NCBI RefSeq assembly: GCF_025822245.1
Contig: NZ_JACKTL010000041.1
Span: 62,001-126,000, forward strand
Direction of reading: 5' to 3'
Source of the DNA: Mycolicibacterium hodleri
Lineage (GTDB): Bacteria; Actinomycetota; Actinomycetes; Mycobacteriales; Mycobacteriaceae
DNA length: 64,000 nucleotides
The translations under genes and the position numbers were made by a program. The notes below the pieces were generated by a model. The model had not been told where the DNA came from. It saw nothing but the letters and a program-made list of their open reading frames with translations, and did not search any database. Positions 28,646 to 38,145 of the stretch are shown here, piece by piece; positions within the stretch are counted from its first letter, which is position 1; each line of letters opens with the position of its first letter.

Positions 28646-28707
28646 AACTACCCCCGCATCAACCGAGAATGACGATCTTTCGACGCTAACATCCGGCTTG
28701 GGTAGTT
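28646..28707 (-). promoter_or_regulatory. Inverted repeat covering the EspC-like ribosome site
   Basis: AACTACCC and its exact complement GGGTAGTT occupy 28700-28707 and 28646-28653. In the minus-strand mRNA the second arm includes part of the GGGGGTAGTTG ribosome site of the EspC-like gene, so pairing could mask it. A -10 candidate, TAGCGT, lies at 28683-28688. Confidence 0.35.
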
Positions 28708-28719
28708 CCGATCGGCAAA

Positions 28720-29394
28720 TTACGCCGCGAGCACCGCATCCAGTGCGGAGTAGAACAGCCCCAGCCCGTCGTCGGACGGGCCGGTCAGCGCCTCGGTGGC
28801 GTGCTCGGGGTGCGGCATGAGACCCACGACCCGGCCGTTGGCCGAGCTGATGCCGGCGATGTTGCGCAGTGACCCGTTGAGGTTCTCCCGGTAGCGGAAG
28901 ACGACGCGATCCTCGCCCTCCAACTCGTCGAGCACGTCCTCCGACGCCACGAAGCGGCCCTCGCCGGACTTCAGCGGCACCAACAGGTCGGCGCCTTTCT
29001 CGTAGCGGGTGGTCCACGCCGACGAGCTCGACGCCACCTCCAGCCACACGTCACGACACACGAAGTGCAGGCCGGCGTTGCGGGTCAGCGCACCCGGGAG
29101 CAGTCCCGCTTCGCACAGCACCTGAAAGCCGTTGCAGATGCCCAGGACCGGCATGCCCCGACCGGCCGCCTCGACGACCGCACCCATCACGGGCGCGAAC
29201 TTGGCGATGGCGCCGCAGCGCAGGTAGTCACCGTAGGAAAAGCCGCCGGGCACCACGACCGCGTCCACGCCCTTGAGATCGGCGTCGGCGTGCCACAGGT
29301 TGACCGACTCCGCACCGGCCAGCCGGACGGCGCGGGCCGCGTCGACGTCGTCGAGCGTTCCCGGGAACGTGACGACTCCCACCCTGGCGGTCAT
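28720..29394 (-). CDS. purQ: Phosphoribosylformylglycinamidine synthase glutaminase subunit PurQ
   Basis: This 224-aa class I glutamine amidotransferase has the nucleophile in [10 protein letters not shown] and the His/Glu pair in MPHPEHATE. It supplies ammonia to PurL with PurS in the fourth purine step. Its ATG overlaps the purS TGA. It differs from the PurL-fused type by standing alone, matching the small PurL in this window. Confidence 0.97.
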   Translation of the reverse strand: MTARVGVVTFPGTLDDVDAARAVRLAGAESVNLWHADADLKGVDAVVVPGGFSYGDYLRCGAIAKFAPVMGAVVEAAGRGMPVLGICNGFQVLCEAGLLPGALTRNAGLHFVCRDVWLEVASSSSAWTTRYEKGADLLVPLKSGEGRFVASEDVLDELEGEDRVVFRYRENLNGSLRNIAGISSANGRVVGLMPHPEHATEALTGPSDDGLGLFYSALDAVLAA

Positions 29395-29630
29395 CCTTCT
29401 TCCCGGGTGACGGTCCAGTCCTCGATCACGGTGTTGGCGAGCAGCGACTCGGCGATCTCGTCGAGCGTCTCGTCACTGACGCTGTCGTCGACCTCCAACT
29501 CGAATCGCTTGCCCTGGCGGACATCTGAGACGCCTGACACGCCGAGGCGGCCTAGTGCGCCGACGATCGCCTGCCCCTGGGGGTCGAGGATCACCGTTTT
29601 GGGCATCACGTGCACTACGACGCGGGCCAC
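29391..29630 (-). CDS. purS: PurS subunit of FGAM synthase
   Basis: This 79-aa protein is the small bridging subunit Pur[19 protein letters not shown] at the start and [12 protein letters not shown] in the middle are the conserved features. GTG start with AGGAG seven bases upstream. It is cotranscribed with purQ by an ATGA overlap. Confidence 0.95.
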   Translation of the reverse strand: MARVVVHVMPKTVILDPQGQAIVGALGRLGVSGVSDVRQGKRFELEVDDSVSDETLDEIAESLLANTVIEDWTVTREEG

Positions 29631-29703
29631 GCGCGGCTCCTGTTCTGAGAAGTTGATTGCTCGGCGCTCACTCTACCGGGACGTGCCGGGCCACAATGGA
29701 GCC

Positions 29704-30354
29704 ATGCAACTGACTCACTTCGGCCACTCCTGCCTGCTCGCGAGCTTTCGGGAGGGCGACTCCGAAACGACCGTGCTGTTCGACCCGGGCAACTTCTCCC
29801 ACGGCTTCGAGGGCGTCACCGGGCTGTCGGCCATCCTCGTCACCCACCAGCACCCCGACCACGTCGATGTGGAGCGTCTACCTGCACTGATCGACGCCAA
29901 CCCGCAGGCCGCGCTGTACGCCGACCCCATGACCGCGGCCCAGCTCGGCGGCGCCTGGCAGGCCGTCAACGTCGGCGACGCCTTCACCGTCGGTCACCTC
30001 GCGGTCCGCGGGGTGGGTGGCACCCACGCGGTGATCCACCCCGAGATCCCGGTGATCGACAACGTCTCCTACCTGGTTGGTGACGAGGGCCATCCCGCCC
30101 GGCTGATGCACCCCGGTGACGCGCTGTACGCGCCCGGCGAGCCGGTCGAGGTGCTGGCCACCCCCGCCGCGGCACCGTGGATGAAGATCTCCGAGGCGGT
30201 GGACTACCTGCGGGCGGTGGCACCGACGCGCGCCGTGCCGATCCACCAGGGCGTCGTCGCCAAGGAGGCCCGCGGCGTCTACTACGGCCGTCTGTCGGAG
30301 ATGACCGACACCGACTTCCAGGTCCTGGAAGAGGAGAACGGCACGGAGATCTAG
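29704..30354 (+). CDS. Metallo-beta-lactamase-fold hydrolase (UlaG-like)
   Basis: This 216-aa protein begins MQLTHFGHSCLLASF and has the metal-binding HQHPDHVD (HxHxDH) motif, followed by GGTHAVIHPEIP and MHPGDALYAPG. These place it among UlaG-like MBL-fold hydrolases that bind two metals. Substrate unknown. The ATG at 29704 has GGAG close by. The next gene begins at the base after its stop. Confidence 0.85.
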   Translation: MQLTHFGHSCLLASFREGDSETTVLFDPGNFSHGFEGVTGLSAILVTHQHPDHVDVERLPALIDANPQAALYADPMTAAQLGGAWQAVNVGDAFTVGHLAVRGVGGTHAVIHPEIPVIDNVSYLVGDEGHPARLMHPGDALYAPGEPVEVLATPAAAPWMKISEAVDYLRAVAPTRAVPIHQGVVAKEARGVYYGRLSEMTDTDFQVLEEENGTEI

Positions 30355-30972
30355 GTGGGGCGAGCAGAACGGCTGACCTTCACCGGCCACATCGCCGGGA
30401 TCGGCACGGGGGCGGGCGTCCGGATGGTCGTCGGGTCATGGCTGGAGTCCCCCTTCGGTCGCTTCGCCGACGTCATGGTGGAGACCGCCGACGGGCATCG
30501 CGTCCTGCTGGCGCCATCCGAGGAGGTCGCCCAGTTCGTTTCCGCCACCTATGAATTCGACTCGATCGAGATCGGTCCGGTCCACGTGGAGCACACCACG
30601 GACGGCTTCTCGGTCGTCGCGCCAGGGCTCGTGGTCGACGGTCGGCTGGGCGGTCCCGCGCGCTTCGACGGGTTGCTGCGCATGGTGCCGGGCCGGCTCG
30701 CAACGGCACCTCTGTGGCTGCGGACCGTCGATCCCGTTGCGGCACGGCTGATTCCGGGGGTGCGTACCGCCGGAAGTGCAGGCAACGGTCGCCGCGAGTT
30801 CTACGGGGTGCGCCGGAGCAGACTGATTTCGGCCGTCGAGGGCGCCTTCCGCGACATGGACCTCGACGGGCTGGCACCCCTGGACCCGCCCGTCCGCTTC
30901 GGTTTCTCCTCGGCGCCGAGCACCCCGCAGATGGTCTCGGTCACCACGACGATCGACCTGCCCAGCACCTGA
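30355..30972 (+). CDS. Conserved actinobacterial protein of unknown function, 205 aa
   Basis: The product begins VGRAERLTFTGHIAGIG and has no membrane helix or signal peptide. It reads as an alpha/beta or beta-rich cytosolic protein with GHRVLLAPSEEVAQFVSATY and the C-terminal VSVTTTIDLPS. The GTG follows the MBL-hydrolase TAG with no gap, so the two are probably cotranslated and may share a pathway. No known domain was recognised. Confidence 0.7.
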   Translation: MGRAERLTFTGHIAGIGTGAGVRMVVGSWLESPFGRFADVMVETADGHRVLLAPSEEVAQFVSATYEFDSIEIGPVHVEHTTDGFSVVAPGLVVDGRLGGPARFDGLLRMVPGRLATAPLWLRTVDPVAARLIPGVRTAGSAGNGRREFYGVRRSRLISAVEGAFRDMDLDGLAPLDPPVRFGFSSAPSTPQMVSVTTTIDLPST

Positions 30973-31011
30973 GCGGTCGCTGTGATCGGCCGTAGCGACC
31001 AATAATCCGGC

Positions 31012-31389
31012 ATGCCGTCCCGATCACCTCGCGCCACCTCCGCCCGGCGCGAGGCCAGCCCGCTGCAGGCGGTGCATCCCGGTTACTATTCGCTGCACGG
31101 CGGCACCGCCTCGACCGCCCGCGTCCCGAACACCGCTTCATACAGCGGTACGCGGCCCACCTACCCCGCCGACGTCGCACAATCGCGCCTGTTCACGGAG
31201 CTGTTGCTCGACGAACTCGACGAACTGGAGGATCTCGTCGCCGCGGCCGAGCGGCGCAGCAGGCGCCGACGCGAGGACAGTCCGGACGATCCGGTAGCCA
31301 TGTCGAACACCGTCGTGCAGCTTCGGGAGCGGATCGACGAGGTACGGCGACTGCTCGACGCTCTGCAGGGACGCTTCCCTCAGGACTGA
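31012..31389 (+). CDS. Small conserved protein with coiled-coil C-terminus
   Basis: This 125-aa product has a disordered, basic, Ser/Thr/Pro-rich first half (including GYYSLHGGTASTARVP) and a charged helical second half (LLLDELDELEDLVAAAERRSRRRRED, VVQLRERIDEVRRLLDAL) likely to form a coiled coil. No family recognised. The ATG at 31012 is the first plausible start after the preceding gene. Confidence 0.6.
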   Translation: MPSRSPRATSARREASPLQAVHPGYYSLHGGTASTARVPNTASYSGTRPTYPADVAQSRLFTELLLDELDELEDLVAAAERRSRRRREDSPDDPVAMSNTVVQLRERIDEVRRLLDALQGRFPQD

Positions 31390-31433
31390 GTGCGGGGCGG
31401 GCGGGCCGACTTTCGCTCAGCCAGATTTCAACG

Positions 31434-33080
31434 TCAGCCGACGTCGCGGACTGCCGCGCGACCCGCCGCGCGGCCGGAGAAGACGCAGCCGCCGAGGAAG
31501 GTGCCCTCCAGCGATCGGTAGCCGTGCACTCCGCCGCCGCCGAAGCCGGCGGCTTCCCCCGCGGCGTACAGACCGTCGAATGCCGTGCCGTCGGCCTTGA
31601 GCACTCGAGAGTCCAGGTCGGTCTCCAGTCCTCCCAACGACTTTCGCGTCAGGATGTGCAGCTTGACCGCGATCATGGGGCCGGCCTTCGGATCGGTGAT
31701 CCGGTGGGGCGCCACGACGCGGCTCACGCGGTCGGGCAGGTAGTTGCGGGCGCCGCGGATGGCGGTCACCTGGCTGTCCTTCGTGTACCGGTTGGCCACT
31801 TCGCGATCGCGAGCAGTCACCTCCGCCTCGACGACGTCGTACTCGAGGCGTTCGACGTCGGGGACGTCGTTCATCATCGCGACGAGGTCCCGCAGCGTCG
31901 TCGCGGAGACGAAGTCGACGCCGCGGTCGACGAACCGTTGCACGGGGGCGGGCGCACCGGGCCTGATTCGGGCGAGCACCTGCCGAATGCTGCGCCCGGT
32001 CAGATCGGGGTTCTGTTCTTGGCCCGACAGCCCGAACTCCTTCTCGATGATGCGCGCGTTGAGCACGAACCACGTGTAGTCGTGCCCGGTCTTCGCGATG
32101 TACTCGAGCGTGCCGAGGGTGTCGAATCCCGGGTACAGCGGCGCCGGCAATCGTCGGCCCGTCGCGTCGAGCCAGATCGACGACGGCCCCGGGAGGATGC
32201 GAATGCCGTGCCGGGCCCACACCGGGTCGTAGTTGGTGACGCCCTCGGTGTAGTGCCACATCCGGTCACGGTTGATCAGATGGCCACCGGCGGACTCGGT
32301 GATGCCCAGCATCCTGCCGTCGACGTGCGCGGGGACGCCGCTGAGGAGTTGACTGGGGACGCGGCCCATCCGGGCTGGCCAATTCTCGCGGACCAGGTCG
32401 TGATTGCCGCCAATCCCCCCGCTGGCGACGATGACGGCCGGTGCCCGGAATTCGAACTCGCCGACGACGTTTCGTGACGAGGCGACACCGCGGGCCGCGG
32501 TCGACGGTTCCAGCACCGCCCCGCGCACCCCGGTGACGGCGCCGGCGTCGACGATCAGGTCGTCGACGCGATGACGGTAGGCGAAGCGCACCTTGGCACC
32601 CGCCGCGAGCAACCGGCGGGCGAAGACCTCGACGATCGCCGGACCGGTGCCCCACGCGATGTGGAAGCGAGGCACCGAGTTGCCGTGTCCGCGAGCGTCA
32701 TAGCCACCGCGCTCGGCCCAGCCGACGAGTGCGAAGGTCTTCAGGCCGCGCTCGCGCAACCAGCTGTGCTTCTCCCCCGCCGCGAAGTCCACGTAGGCGT
32801 GTGCCCACTGCCGCGGCCAGTGGTCTTCGGGTCGGTCGAATCCGGCGGTCCCCAGCCAGTCCTGCAACGCCAACTCGTGACTGTCGCGGATGCCCAGTCG
32901 CCGTTGTTCGGGGCTGTTCACGTAGAAGAGCCCGCCGAAGGACCAGAAGGCCTGCCCGCCCAGGTTGGCGGCGTTCTCCTGGTCGACGATCAGGACCGAG
33001 CGGCCCTTGTCCAGCACCTCGCAGGCGGCGACCAGACCGGCGAGCCCGGCTCCGACCACGATGACGTCAACATCGGCCAT
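31434..33080 (-). CDS. FAD-binding dehydrogenase (fumarate reductase/KstD-like)
   Basis: This 548-aa flavoprotein has the dinucleotide fold VVGAGLAGLVAACEVLDKG at the N-terminus and the closing FAD motif GLYAAGEAAGFGGGG with YRSLEGTFLGGCVFSGR. The architecture fits the fumarate reductase/3-ketosteroid dehydrogenase flavoprotein family; the mycobacterial gene at this position (Rv0785) is annotated as an FAD-binding dehydrogenase. Substrate is not evident. Confidence 0.87.
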   Translation of the reverse strand: MADVDVIVVGAGLAGLVAACEVLDKGRSVLIVDQENAANLGGQAFWSFGGLFYVNSPEQRRLGIRDSHELALQDWLGTAGFDRPEDHWPRQWAHAYVDFAAGEKHSWLRERGLKTFALVGWAERGGYDARGHGNSVPRFHIAWGTGPAIVEVFARRLLAAGAKVRFAYRHRVDDLIVDAGAVTGVRGAVLEPSTAARGVASSRNVVGEFEFRAPAVIVASGGIGGNHDLVRENWPARMGRVPSQLLSGVPAHVDGRMLGITESAGGHLINRDRMWHYTEGVTNYDPVWARHGIRILPGPSSIWLDATGRRLPAPLYPGFDTLGTLEYIAKTGHDYTWFVLNARIIEKEFGLSGQEQNPDLTGRSIRQVLARIRPGAPAPVQRFVDRGVDFVSATTLRDLVAMMNDVPDVERLEYDVVEAEVTARDREVANRYTKDSQVTAIRGARNYLPDRVSRVVAPHRITDPKAGPMIAVKLHILTRKSLGGLETDLDSRVLKADGTAFDGLYAAGEAAGFGGGGVHGYRSLEGTFLGGCVFSGRAAGRAAVRDVG

Positions 33081-33103
33081 GAGTCCACGTTAGCCGCAGA
33101 TGC

Positions 33104-33817
33104 TCAGGCGGCGTCCGGAACGTCCGTCAACGCCGGCTTTGGCGCCCAGCGGTAGACCGCGGGGGTGCAGCGGTGCAGCAGCGCGAGGTCGACGGCGTCC
33201 AACATCGCCTGACGTGAACCCGGTCGGCGCAGCTGCCCGGCGGCGACGGCCAGGCGCACGGTGCCCTCGCGGCGCGCGGTGCGTTCGGCCGAGAGCACCA
33301 GCGTGCGGCACCACCACGTCTCGGTGAGGAAGCCCTCGCCGATGCCGACGACCCTGGTTCTCGTCGTCGTCCCCCGCACCAGATCGGTGATCCCGCCCAG
33401 CTCGGCGACCAGCCGGAAACCATTGCGCGGCAGTGCGGTCAGCGTGCCCGGCGAGACCGTCCACCCCGGTGCGGCGAACAATCTGGTCCGGAGTCCGAGG
33501 TGCTCGAGCACGCGGTCGGCGCCCGTCAACCGCAGATTTGCTTCGTGGGCCTGCAGGGTCGCGAACTCGCCGCGGCGCTTCTTGGTGGCGGCCTCGTCGT
33601 AGCCGTGCAGGACGAGCGCGTCGCCCTCGGCCCGGCGCCGGGTCAGCCACTCGACGGTGTGCGCATCCCGGTCGAGCCGATAGCCGCTCTTCTGACGTGG
33701 TGCCACCAGGAGGGAGGCGGGCACGTTGCGCGCGGTGAGTTCGCCGCGGAAGGCGTCGGCGTCTGCCAACGTACGGTCGGTAATCCCGGAGATCGAGACG
33801 ATCAGTTCCCCAGCCAC
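33104..33817 (-). CDS. DUF2334-type polysaccharide deacetylase-like protein
   Basis: This 237-aa protein starts VAGELIVSISGITDRTL and contains LVLHGYDEA and RLFAAPGWTVSPGTLTAL, features of DUF2334/NodB-like deacetylase barrels. The usual motif I Asp is not obvious, so catalytic competence is uncertain. GTG start at 33815-33817; GATACT 7 nt upstream may make it leaderless. It is on the same strand as GPx with a 70-bp gap. Confidence 0.65.
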   Translation of the reverse strand: MAGELIVSISGITDRTLADADAFRGELTARNVPASLLVAPRQKSGYRLDRDAHTVEWLTRRRAEGDALVLHGYDEAATKKRRGEFATLQAHEANLRLTGADRVLEHLGLRTRLFAAPGWTVSPGTLTALPRNGFRLVAELGGITDLVRGTTTRTRVVGIGEGFLTETWWCRTLVLSAERTARREGTVRLAVAAGQLRRPGSRQAMLDAVDLALLHRCTPAVYRWAPKPALTDVPDAA

Positions 33818-33887
33818 GTCTGGCAGTATCGCAACGTCAGGTGTGCAGAAGGTGTCGTGCACGTGCGTGGGAGTTGACGTCTTGGGG

Positions 33888-34376
33888 CTACCGCGGCAGC
33901 AGGGCCTCGATGGCGCTGACCACTTCGGGGGCGTCGGGTTCGGTCCGCGGCCGGAACCGGTTGACCACCTCGCCGCCGGGTGCCAGCAGGAACTTCTCGA
34001 AGTTCCACTGCACGTCCCCGGCTTCACCGTCGGCGTCGGAGGCCTTGGTCAACTCTGCGTAGAGCGGGTGGCGGTCGGCGCCGTTGACGTCGACCTTCGC
34101 CAGCAGTGGGAACGTCACGCCGTAGGTGGTGGAGCAGAAGTTCTGGATCTCCTCCGCGGTGCCCGGTTCCTGGCCCATGAACTGGTTGCACGGCACCCCG
34201 AGCACGGTCAGCCCGCGATCGCCGTAGTCCTCGGCCAGCCGTTCCAACGCGGTGTATTGCGGCGTCAGACCGCACTTGGAGGCCACGTTCACGACGAGCA
34301 CCGGACCGTCGGCGAACTCGGCCAGTGACGTCGGCGTGCCGTCGAGGGTGGTCAGTGAAATGTCGGCGAGGCTCAT
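33888..34376 (-). CDS. Glutathione peroxidase-family thiol peroxidase
   Basis: This 162-aa GPx has Cys in VASKCGLTPQY in place of selenocysteine, Gln/Asn in GVPCNQFMGQEPG and Trp/Asn in VQWNFEKFLL, the catalytic tetrad. Bacterial members use thioredoxin or mycothiol-dependent reductants to reduce peroxides. The ATG overlaps the ptrB TGA, so it is cotranslated with the peptidase. Confidence 0.93.
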   Translation of the reverse strand: MSLADISLTTLDGTPTSLAEFADGPVLVVNVASKCGLTPQYTALERLAEDYGDRGLTVLGVPCNQFMGQEPGTAEEIQNFCSTTYGVTFPLLAKVDVNGADRHPLYAELTKASDADGEAGDVQWNFEKFLLAPGGEVVNRFRPRTEPDAPEVVSAIEALLPR

Positions 34377-36502
34377 GGCCGTGACGCTACCGCCTCGGCG
34401 CCATAGCGGTCCCGGTCGGCGGTCGCCAGCACCCAGGCGTACATGAACGCCGCTTCCTTCCAGCGTTCGTAGCGTCCGCTGATGCCGCCGTGACCGGCGC
34501 TCATCTCGGTCTTCAACAGCACCGGATGCGCGTCGGTCTTGCTGTGGCGCAGCGCCGCAACCCATTTCGCCGGCTCGACGTAGTACACCCTGGTGTCGTT
34601 GAGCGACGTCATGGCGAGAATTGCCGGATAGTCCTTCGCCTCCACGTTCTCGTACGGCGAGTAGGACTTCATGTAGCGGTAGACCTCCTCGCTGGCCAGC
34701 GGGTTGCCCCATTCGTCCCACTCGGTCACCGTCAGCGGCAGTGACGGGTCGAGGATCGTGGTGAGCGCGTCGACGAACGGCACCTGCGCGAGGATGCCCG
34801 CGAACAGCTCCGGCGCCATGTTCGCCACCGCACCCATCAGCAGGCCGCCGGCGCTGCCGCCCATTGCCACGAGATTCTCGGGCCGGGTGACGTCGGTGCC
34901 CACCAAATGTGCTCCCGCGGCTACGAAGTCGACGAAGGTGTTCTTCTTCTCGAGCATCTTGCCGTGCTCGTACCACGGCCGGCCCATCTCGCCGCCACCC
35001 CGGACGTGGGCGATCGCGAACACCACGCCCCGGTCGAGCAAGGACAGGCGTGCGATGGAGAACCGCGGGTCCTCGCAGGACTCGTAGGCGCCGTAGCCGT
35101 AGAGCAGCGTCGGGGCCGGAAACGTCAGGCCAACACGGTGAATGACCGACAGCGGAATCCGCGTCCCGTCGGGCGCGAGCGCCCAGTCCCGCCGTTCGAC
35201 GTACTCCTCGGGCCGATAGTCGCCGAGGACCGTCTGTTCGCGCAGCAGAGTCCGTTCACCGGTCGCCAGGTCGACGTCGTATACGCGCACCGGAACGATG
35301 AACGAGGTGGTCCCCACCCGGAGCACCGGCGCCGACCAGTTCGGATTGCCCGACAGGCCCGACGACGTCAGCTCCGTCTCGAAGGTGATCTCCTCGGGCG
35401 CTCCGTACGTGCCGTCTTCGGCGATGCGCCACAACTGAATACGCGGTAGCGCGTCACTTCGGTAGCTGACGACCAGGTGCCGGTCGAACGCGTCGACGGC
35501 GTCGAGGCGGACGTCGGCGCGGTGTGCGACGAGCGTGCGAAACGCCGACGGATCGTCGACCGGTGCCTCCACCAACATGAAGTTCTCGGCACCGTCGTTG
35601 TGCAGGATCAGGAAGCGGTCCTCGCCACCGACGACGGCGTGCTCGACCGAGTACTCGACGCCGTCACGGCGCGGCAGGATCGAGACGAATTCGGCTTCCC
35701 CGTCGGCGGCGTCGCCGTAGAACACCTCGGAGGTCACGGAGCTGCCTGCGGCGATGAACACGTACTTGTCGCTGCGACTGCGACCCACCGCGACCCAGAA
35801 CCGCTCGTCGGGCTCGTGGAAGACCTTGGTGGCCGGCAGACCGGCGCCGAGGCGGTGACGCCACACGGTGTCCGGGCGCCACGCGTCGTCGACGGTCGAG
35901 TAGTAGACGGTGTGGTTGTCCGCCGCCCACGTCGCTCCCGCGCCGATCCCCTCGATCACGTCGTCGTACAGCTCGCCGGTGCGTAGGTCCTTGAAGCGCA
36001 GGGTGTATCGCTCGTCACCCACGACGTCGACCGAGAAGGCAAGCGTGTGACCGTCGACGCTGATCGACGCCGCCCCGAGCGAGAAGAAGTCGTGGCCTTC
36101 GGCTTCGACGTTCTCGTCGAGGAGCACCTGCTCCCCTGGGACGGGCTCGTTCTCGTCGAGCTGCGGTGGTGTCCAGTCCGTGAGATCGGCGACTGGGCAA
36201 CGACAATGGATGCCGTACTGCTTGCCCTCGACGCTGCGCCCGTAGTACCACCACTCGCCGCGGCGGGTGGGCACCGACAGGTCGGTCTCCTTGGTCCGGG
36301 CCTTGATCTCGTCGAAGATCTTCTGCCGCAACGGCTCCAAGTACTCGGACTGCTCGTCGGCGTAGGCGTTCTCGGCCTCCAGGTAGGCGATCACCTCGGG
36401 GTCGGACTTGTCCCGCAGCCACTCGTAGTGGTCGACGAAGACGTCGCCGTGATGCTCGCGGCGGTGCTCGACGCGCTTGGCAATCGGCGGGGTGCCGGTC
36501 AT
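34373..36502 (-). CDS. ptrB: Protease II / oligopeptidase B (S9A), intact
   Basis: This 709-aa serine peptidase has an N-terminal seven-blade propeller (about residues 70-410) and a C-terminal alpha/beta hydrolase domain with [10 protein letters not shown] (catalytic Ser), [11 protein letters not shown] (Asp) and [10 protein letters not shown] (His). It cleaves short peptides after basic residues in the cytosol. In M. tuberculosis the gene is split into ptrBa and ptrBb; here it is continuous. The ATG overlaps the purC TGA; its own TGA overlaps the GPx ATG. Confidence 0.94.
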   Translation of the reverse strand: MTGTPPIAKRVEHRREHHGDVFVDHYEWLRDKSDPEVIAYLEAENAYADEQSEYLEPLRQKIFDEIKARTKETDLSVPTRRGEWWYYGRSVEGKQYGIHCRCPVADLTDWTPPQLDENEPVPGEQVLLDENVEAEGHDFFSLGAASISVDGHTLAFSVDVVGDERYTLRFKDLRTGELYDDVIEGIGAGATWAADNHTVYYSTVDDAWRPDTVWRHRLGAGLPATKVFHEPDERFWVAVGRSRSDKYVFIAAGSSVTSEVFYGDAADGEAEFVSILPRRDGVEYSVEHAVVGGEDRFLILHNDGAENFMLVEAPVDDPSAFRTLVAHRADVRLDAVDAFDRHLVVSYRSDALPRIQLWRIAEDGTYGAPEEITFETELTSSGLSGNPNWSAPVLRVGTTSFIVPVRVYDVDLATGERTLLREQTVLGDYRPEEYVERRDWALAPDGTRIPLSVIHRVGLTFPAPTLLYGYGAYESCEDPRFSIARLSLLDRGVVFAIAHVRGGGEMGRPWYEHGKMLEKKNTFVDFVAAGAHLVGTDVTRPENLVAMGGSAGGLLMGAVANMAPELFAGILAQVPFVDALTTILDPSLPLTVTEWDEWGNPLASEEVYRYMKSYSPYENVEAKDYPAILAMTSLNDTRVYYVEPAKWVAALRHSKTDAHPVLLKTEMSAGHGGISGRYERWKEAAFMYAWVLATADRDRYGAEAVASRP

Positions 36503-37389
36503 TTGGCTCCGATCCAGTCTGCGAACTTCAACCCGGAAATACGTTCGTACGCTTCGATGTAACGCCCTCTGGTGGCATCGACGATGTCGGGCGGCAGCGC
36601 CGGAGGTGGCACGTCGCCGCTGCGGTCCCAACCCGAGTCGGGGCCGGTCAGCCAGTTGCGGACGAACTGCTTGTCGAAGCTGGCCTGCACGACGCCCTCC
36701 TGGTAGGCGTCGGCTCGCCAGTAGCGTGACGAGTCGGGGGTGAACACCTCGTCCGCCAGCACCATCTGGCCGTTCTCGTCGACTCCGAACTCGAACTTGG
36801 TGTCGGCGATGATGATGCCCTTGCCCAGGGCGTGGTCGGCAGCAGTGCGGTAGACGTCCAGCGTCAGGTCGCGCAATTGGGCGGCCCGATCGGCGCCGAC
36901 CGTCTCGACGATCGCCTCGAAGCTGACGTTCTCGTCGTGGCTGCCCAGCTCGGCCTTGGTGGCGGGGGTGAACAGCGGCTCGGCGAACTTGCTCGCCTCG
37001 GTCAGACCTGCGGGGAGCTCGATGCCACACACCCGGCCGGTGGCGCGGTAGTCGACGATGCCGGACCCGGTGAGGTAGCCACGGGCGACGCACTCGACCG
37101 GCATCATGTCCAACTGCTTCACCACCAGCGCGCGGCCGAGGACCTCGGCCGGAATCCGCTCGTCGTCGGGCGGTCCCGCCAGGTGATTGGGCGTATCCAG
37201 CAGGTCGAAGAAGAACACGCTCATCGCCGTGAGGATGCGGCCCTTGTCGGGGATCTCGCTGTCGAGGATGAAGTCGTAGGCGGAGATGCGGTCGCTGGCG
37301 ACGAACAGCAGGTGGTCGGCGTCGACGCGATACAACTCGCGAACCTTGCCGCTGGCCAGATGTTGGTAGTCGGTCAGAGCTGGGCGCAT
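36499..37389 (-). CDS. purC: SAICAR synthetase PurC
   Basis: This 296-aa enzyme joins aspartate to CAIR. Landmarks are [25 protein letters not shown] N-terminus, [13 protein letters not shown] and [11 protein letters not shown]. Length is normal. TAGTCT ends 6 nt before the ATG, so initiation is probably leaderless. purC-ptrB-GPx form one overlapping minus-strand operon. Confidence 0.96.
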   Translation of the reverse strand: MRPALTDYQHLASGKVRELYRVDADHLLFVASDRISAYDFILDSEIPDKGRILTAMSVFFFDLLDTPNHLAGPPDDERIPAEVLGRALVVKQLDMMPVECVARGYLTGSGIVDYRATGRVCGIELPAGLTEASKFAEPLFTPATKAELGSHDENVSFEAIVETVGADRAAQLRDLTLDVYRTAADHALGKGIIIADTKFEFGVDENGQMVLADEVFTPDSSRYWRADAYQEGVVQASFDKQFVRNWLTGPDSGWDRSGDVPPPALPPDIVDATRGRYIEAYERISGLKFADWIGAK

Positions 37390-37395
37390 CGGCCA

Positions 37396-37401
37396 AGACT
37401 A
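37396..37401 (-). promoter_or_regulatory. -10 element of purC
   Basis: TAGTCT on the minus strand ends 6 nt before the purC ATG. Confidence 0.5.
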
Positions 37402-37429
37402 TCGGGCCATCTGTGCTGGGATCACATCC

Positions 37430-38044
37430 ATGAGCTCTCGCTACGTGCCGTACGCCACCACCCCCGGCCGGCTGCTCGCCCAGTTGACCAGCGACGCCGT
37501 CGTCGTCGTGTGGACCATCGTGTGGGTGCTCGTCGGACTGGCGGTGCACTCCGCGGTGAGTTCGATCGCCGCGGTGGGCCGCCAGCTCAACGACGGCGCC
37601 ACCGGGGTCTCGGACAATCTGAACTCCGCGGGCGACAGCACCGACGACGTCCCCCTGATCGGCGAAGCGCTGAGCAAGCCGCTACGCGCCGCCAGCCGAG
37701 CGGCACTGGACATCGCCGGCGCGGGCCACAGCCTCGACAGCACCGCGACGTGGCTGGCAGTGGTGTTGGGTCTGGCGGTCGCCGCACCTCCGATCCTGTT
37801 CGTCGGGCTGCCGTGGCTGGTGTTGCGCATCCGGTTCTTCCGACGCAAGTGGACGGCGCTCACGCTGGCGGCGACCCCCGCGGGTGAGCAGTTGCTGGCG
37901 CTGCGCGCATTGGCCAATCGCCCGCTGGCCAAGCTGGCGGCGGTCAGCATCGACCCCGTCGGCGCCTGGCGTCGTGACGACGCGATTGCCATTCGCGGGT
38001 TGGCGAACCTCGAGCTGCGGTCCTCGGGCATCCGCCGCAAGTAA
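37430..38044 (+). CDS. Integral membrane protein (Rv0779c-like)
   Basis: This 204-aa protein has two strong transmembrane segments (about residues 22-44 and 108-132) separated by a soluble loop rich in Ser/Asp/Gly, and a basic C-terminal tail (RRK). It starts MSSRYVPYATTPGRLLAQL. It diverges from purC by 40 bp, as in M. tuberculosis. Function unknown. Confidence 0.78.
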   Translation: MSSRYVPYATTPGRLLAQLTSDAVVVVWTIVWVLVGLAVHSAVSSIAAVGRQLNDGATGVSDNLNSAGDSTDDVPLIGEALSKPLRAASRAALDIAGAGHSLDSTATWLAVVLGLAVAAPPILFVGLPWLVLRIRFFRRKWTALTLAATPAGEQLLALRALANRPLAKLAAVSIDPVGAWRRDDAIAIRGLANLELRSSGIRRK

Positions 38045-38145
38045 CTTCCCCCCGCGATTTGTGTGCGATTTGTTGCGCTGACCGCTCTCAAAAGCACGCA
38101 AGTCGCAAGTGGAACCCGGCGCTAGCCGCCGCCGTCCAAGATGGC

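Noticed and set aside
33888..34376. Selenocysteine-type glutathione peroxidase
   Set aside because: The active site has a TGC cysteine codon and no in-frame TGA.
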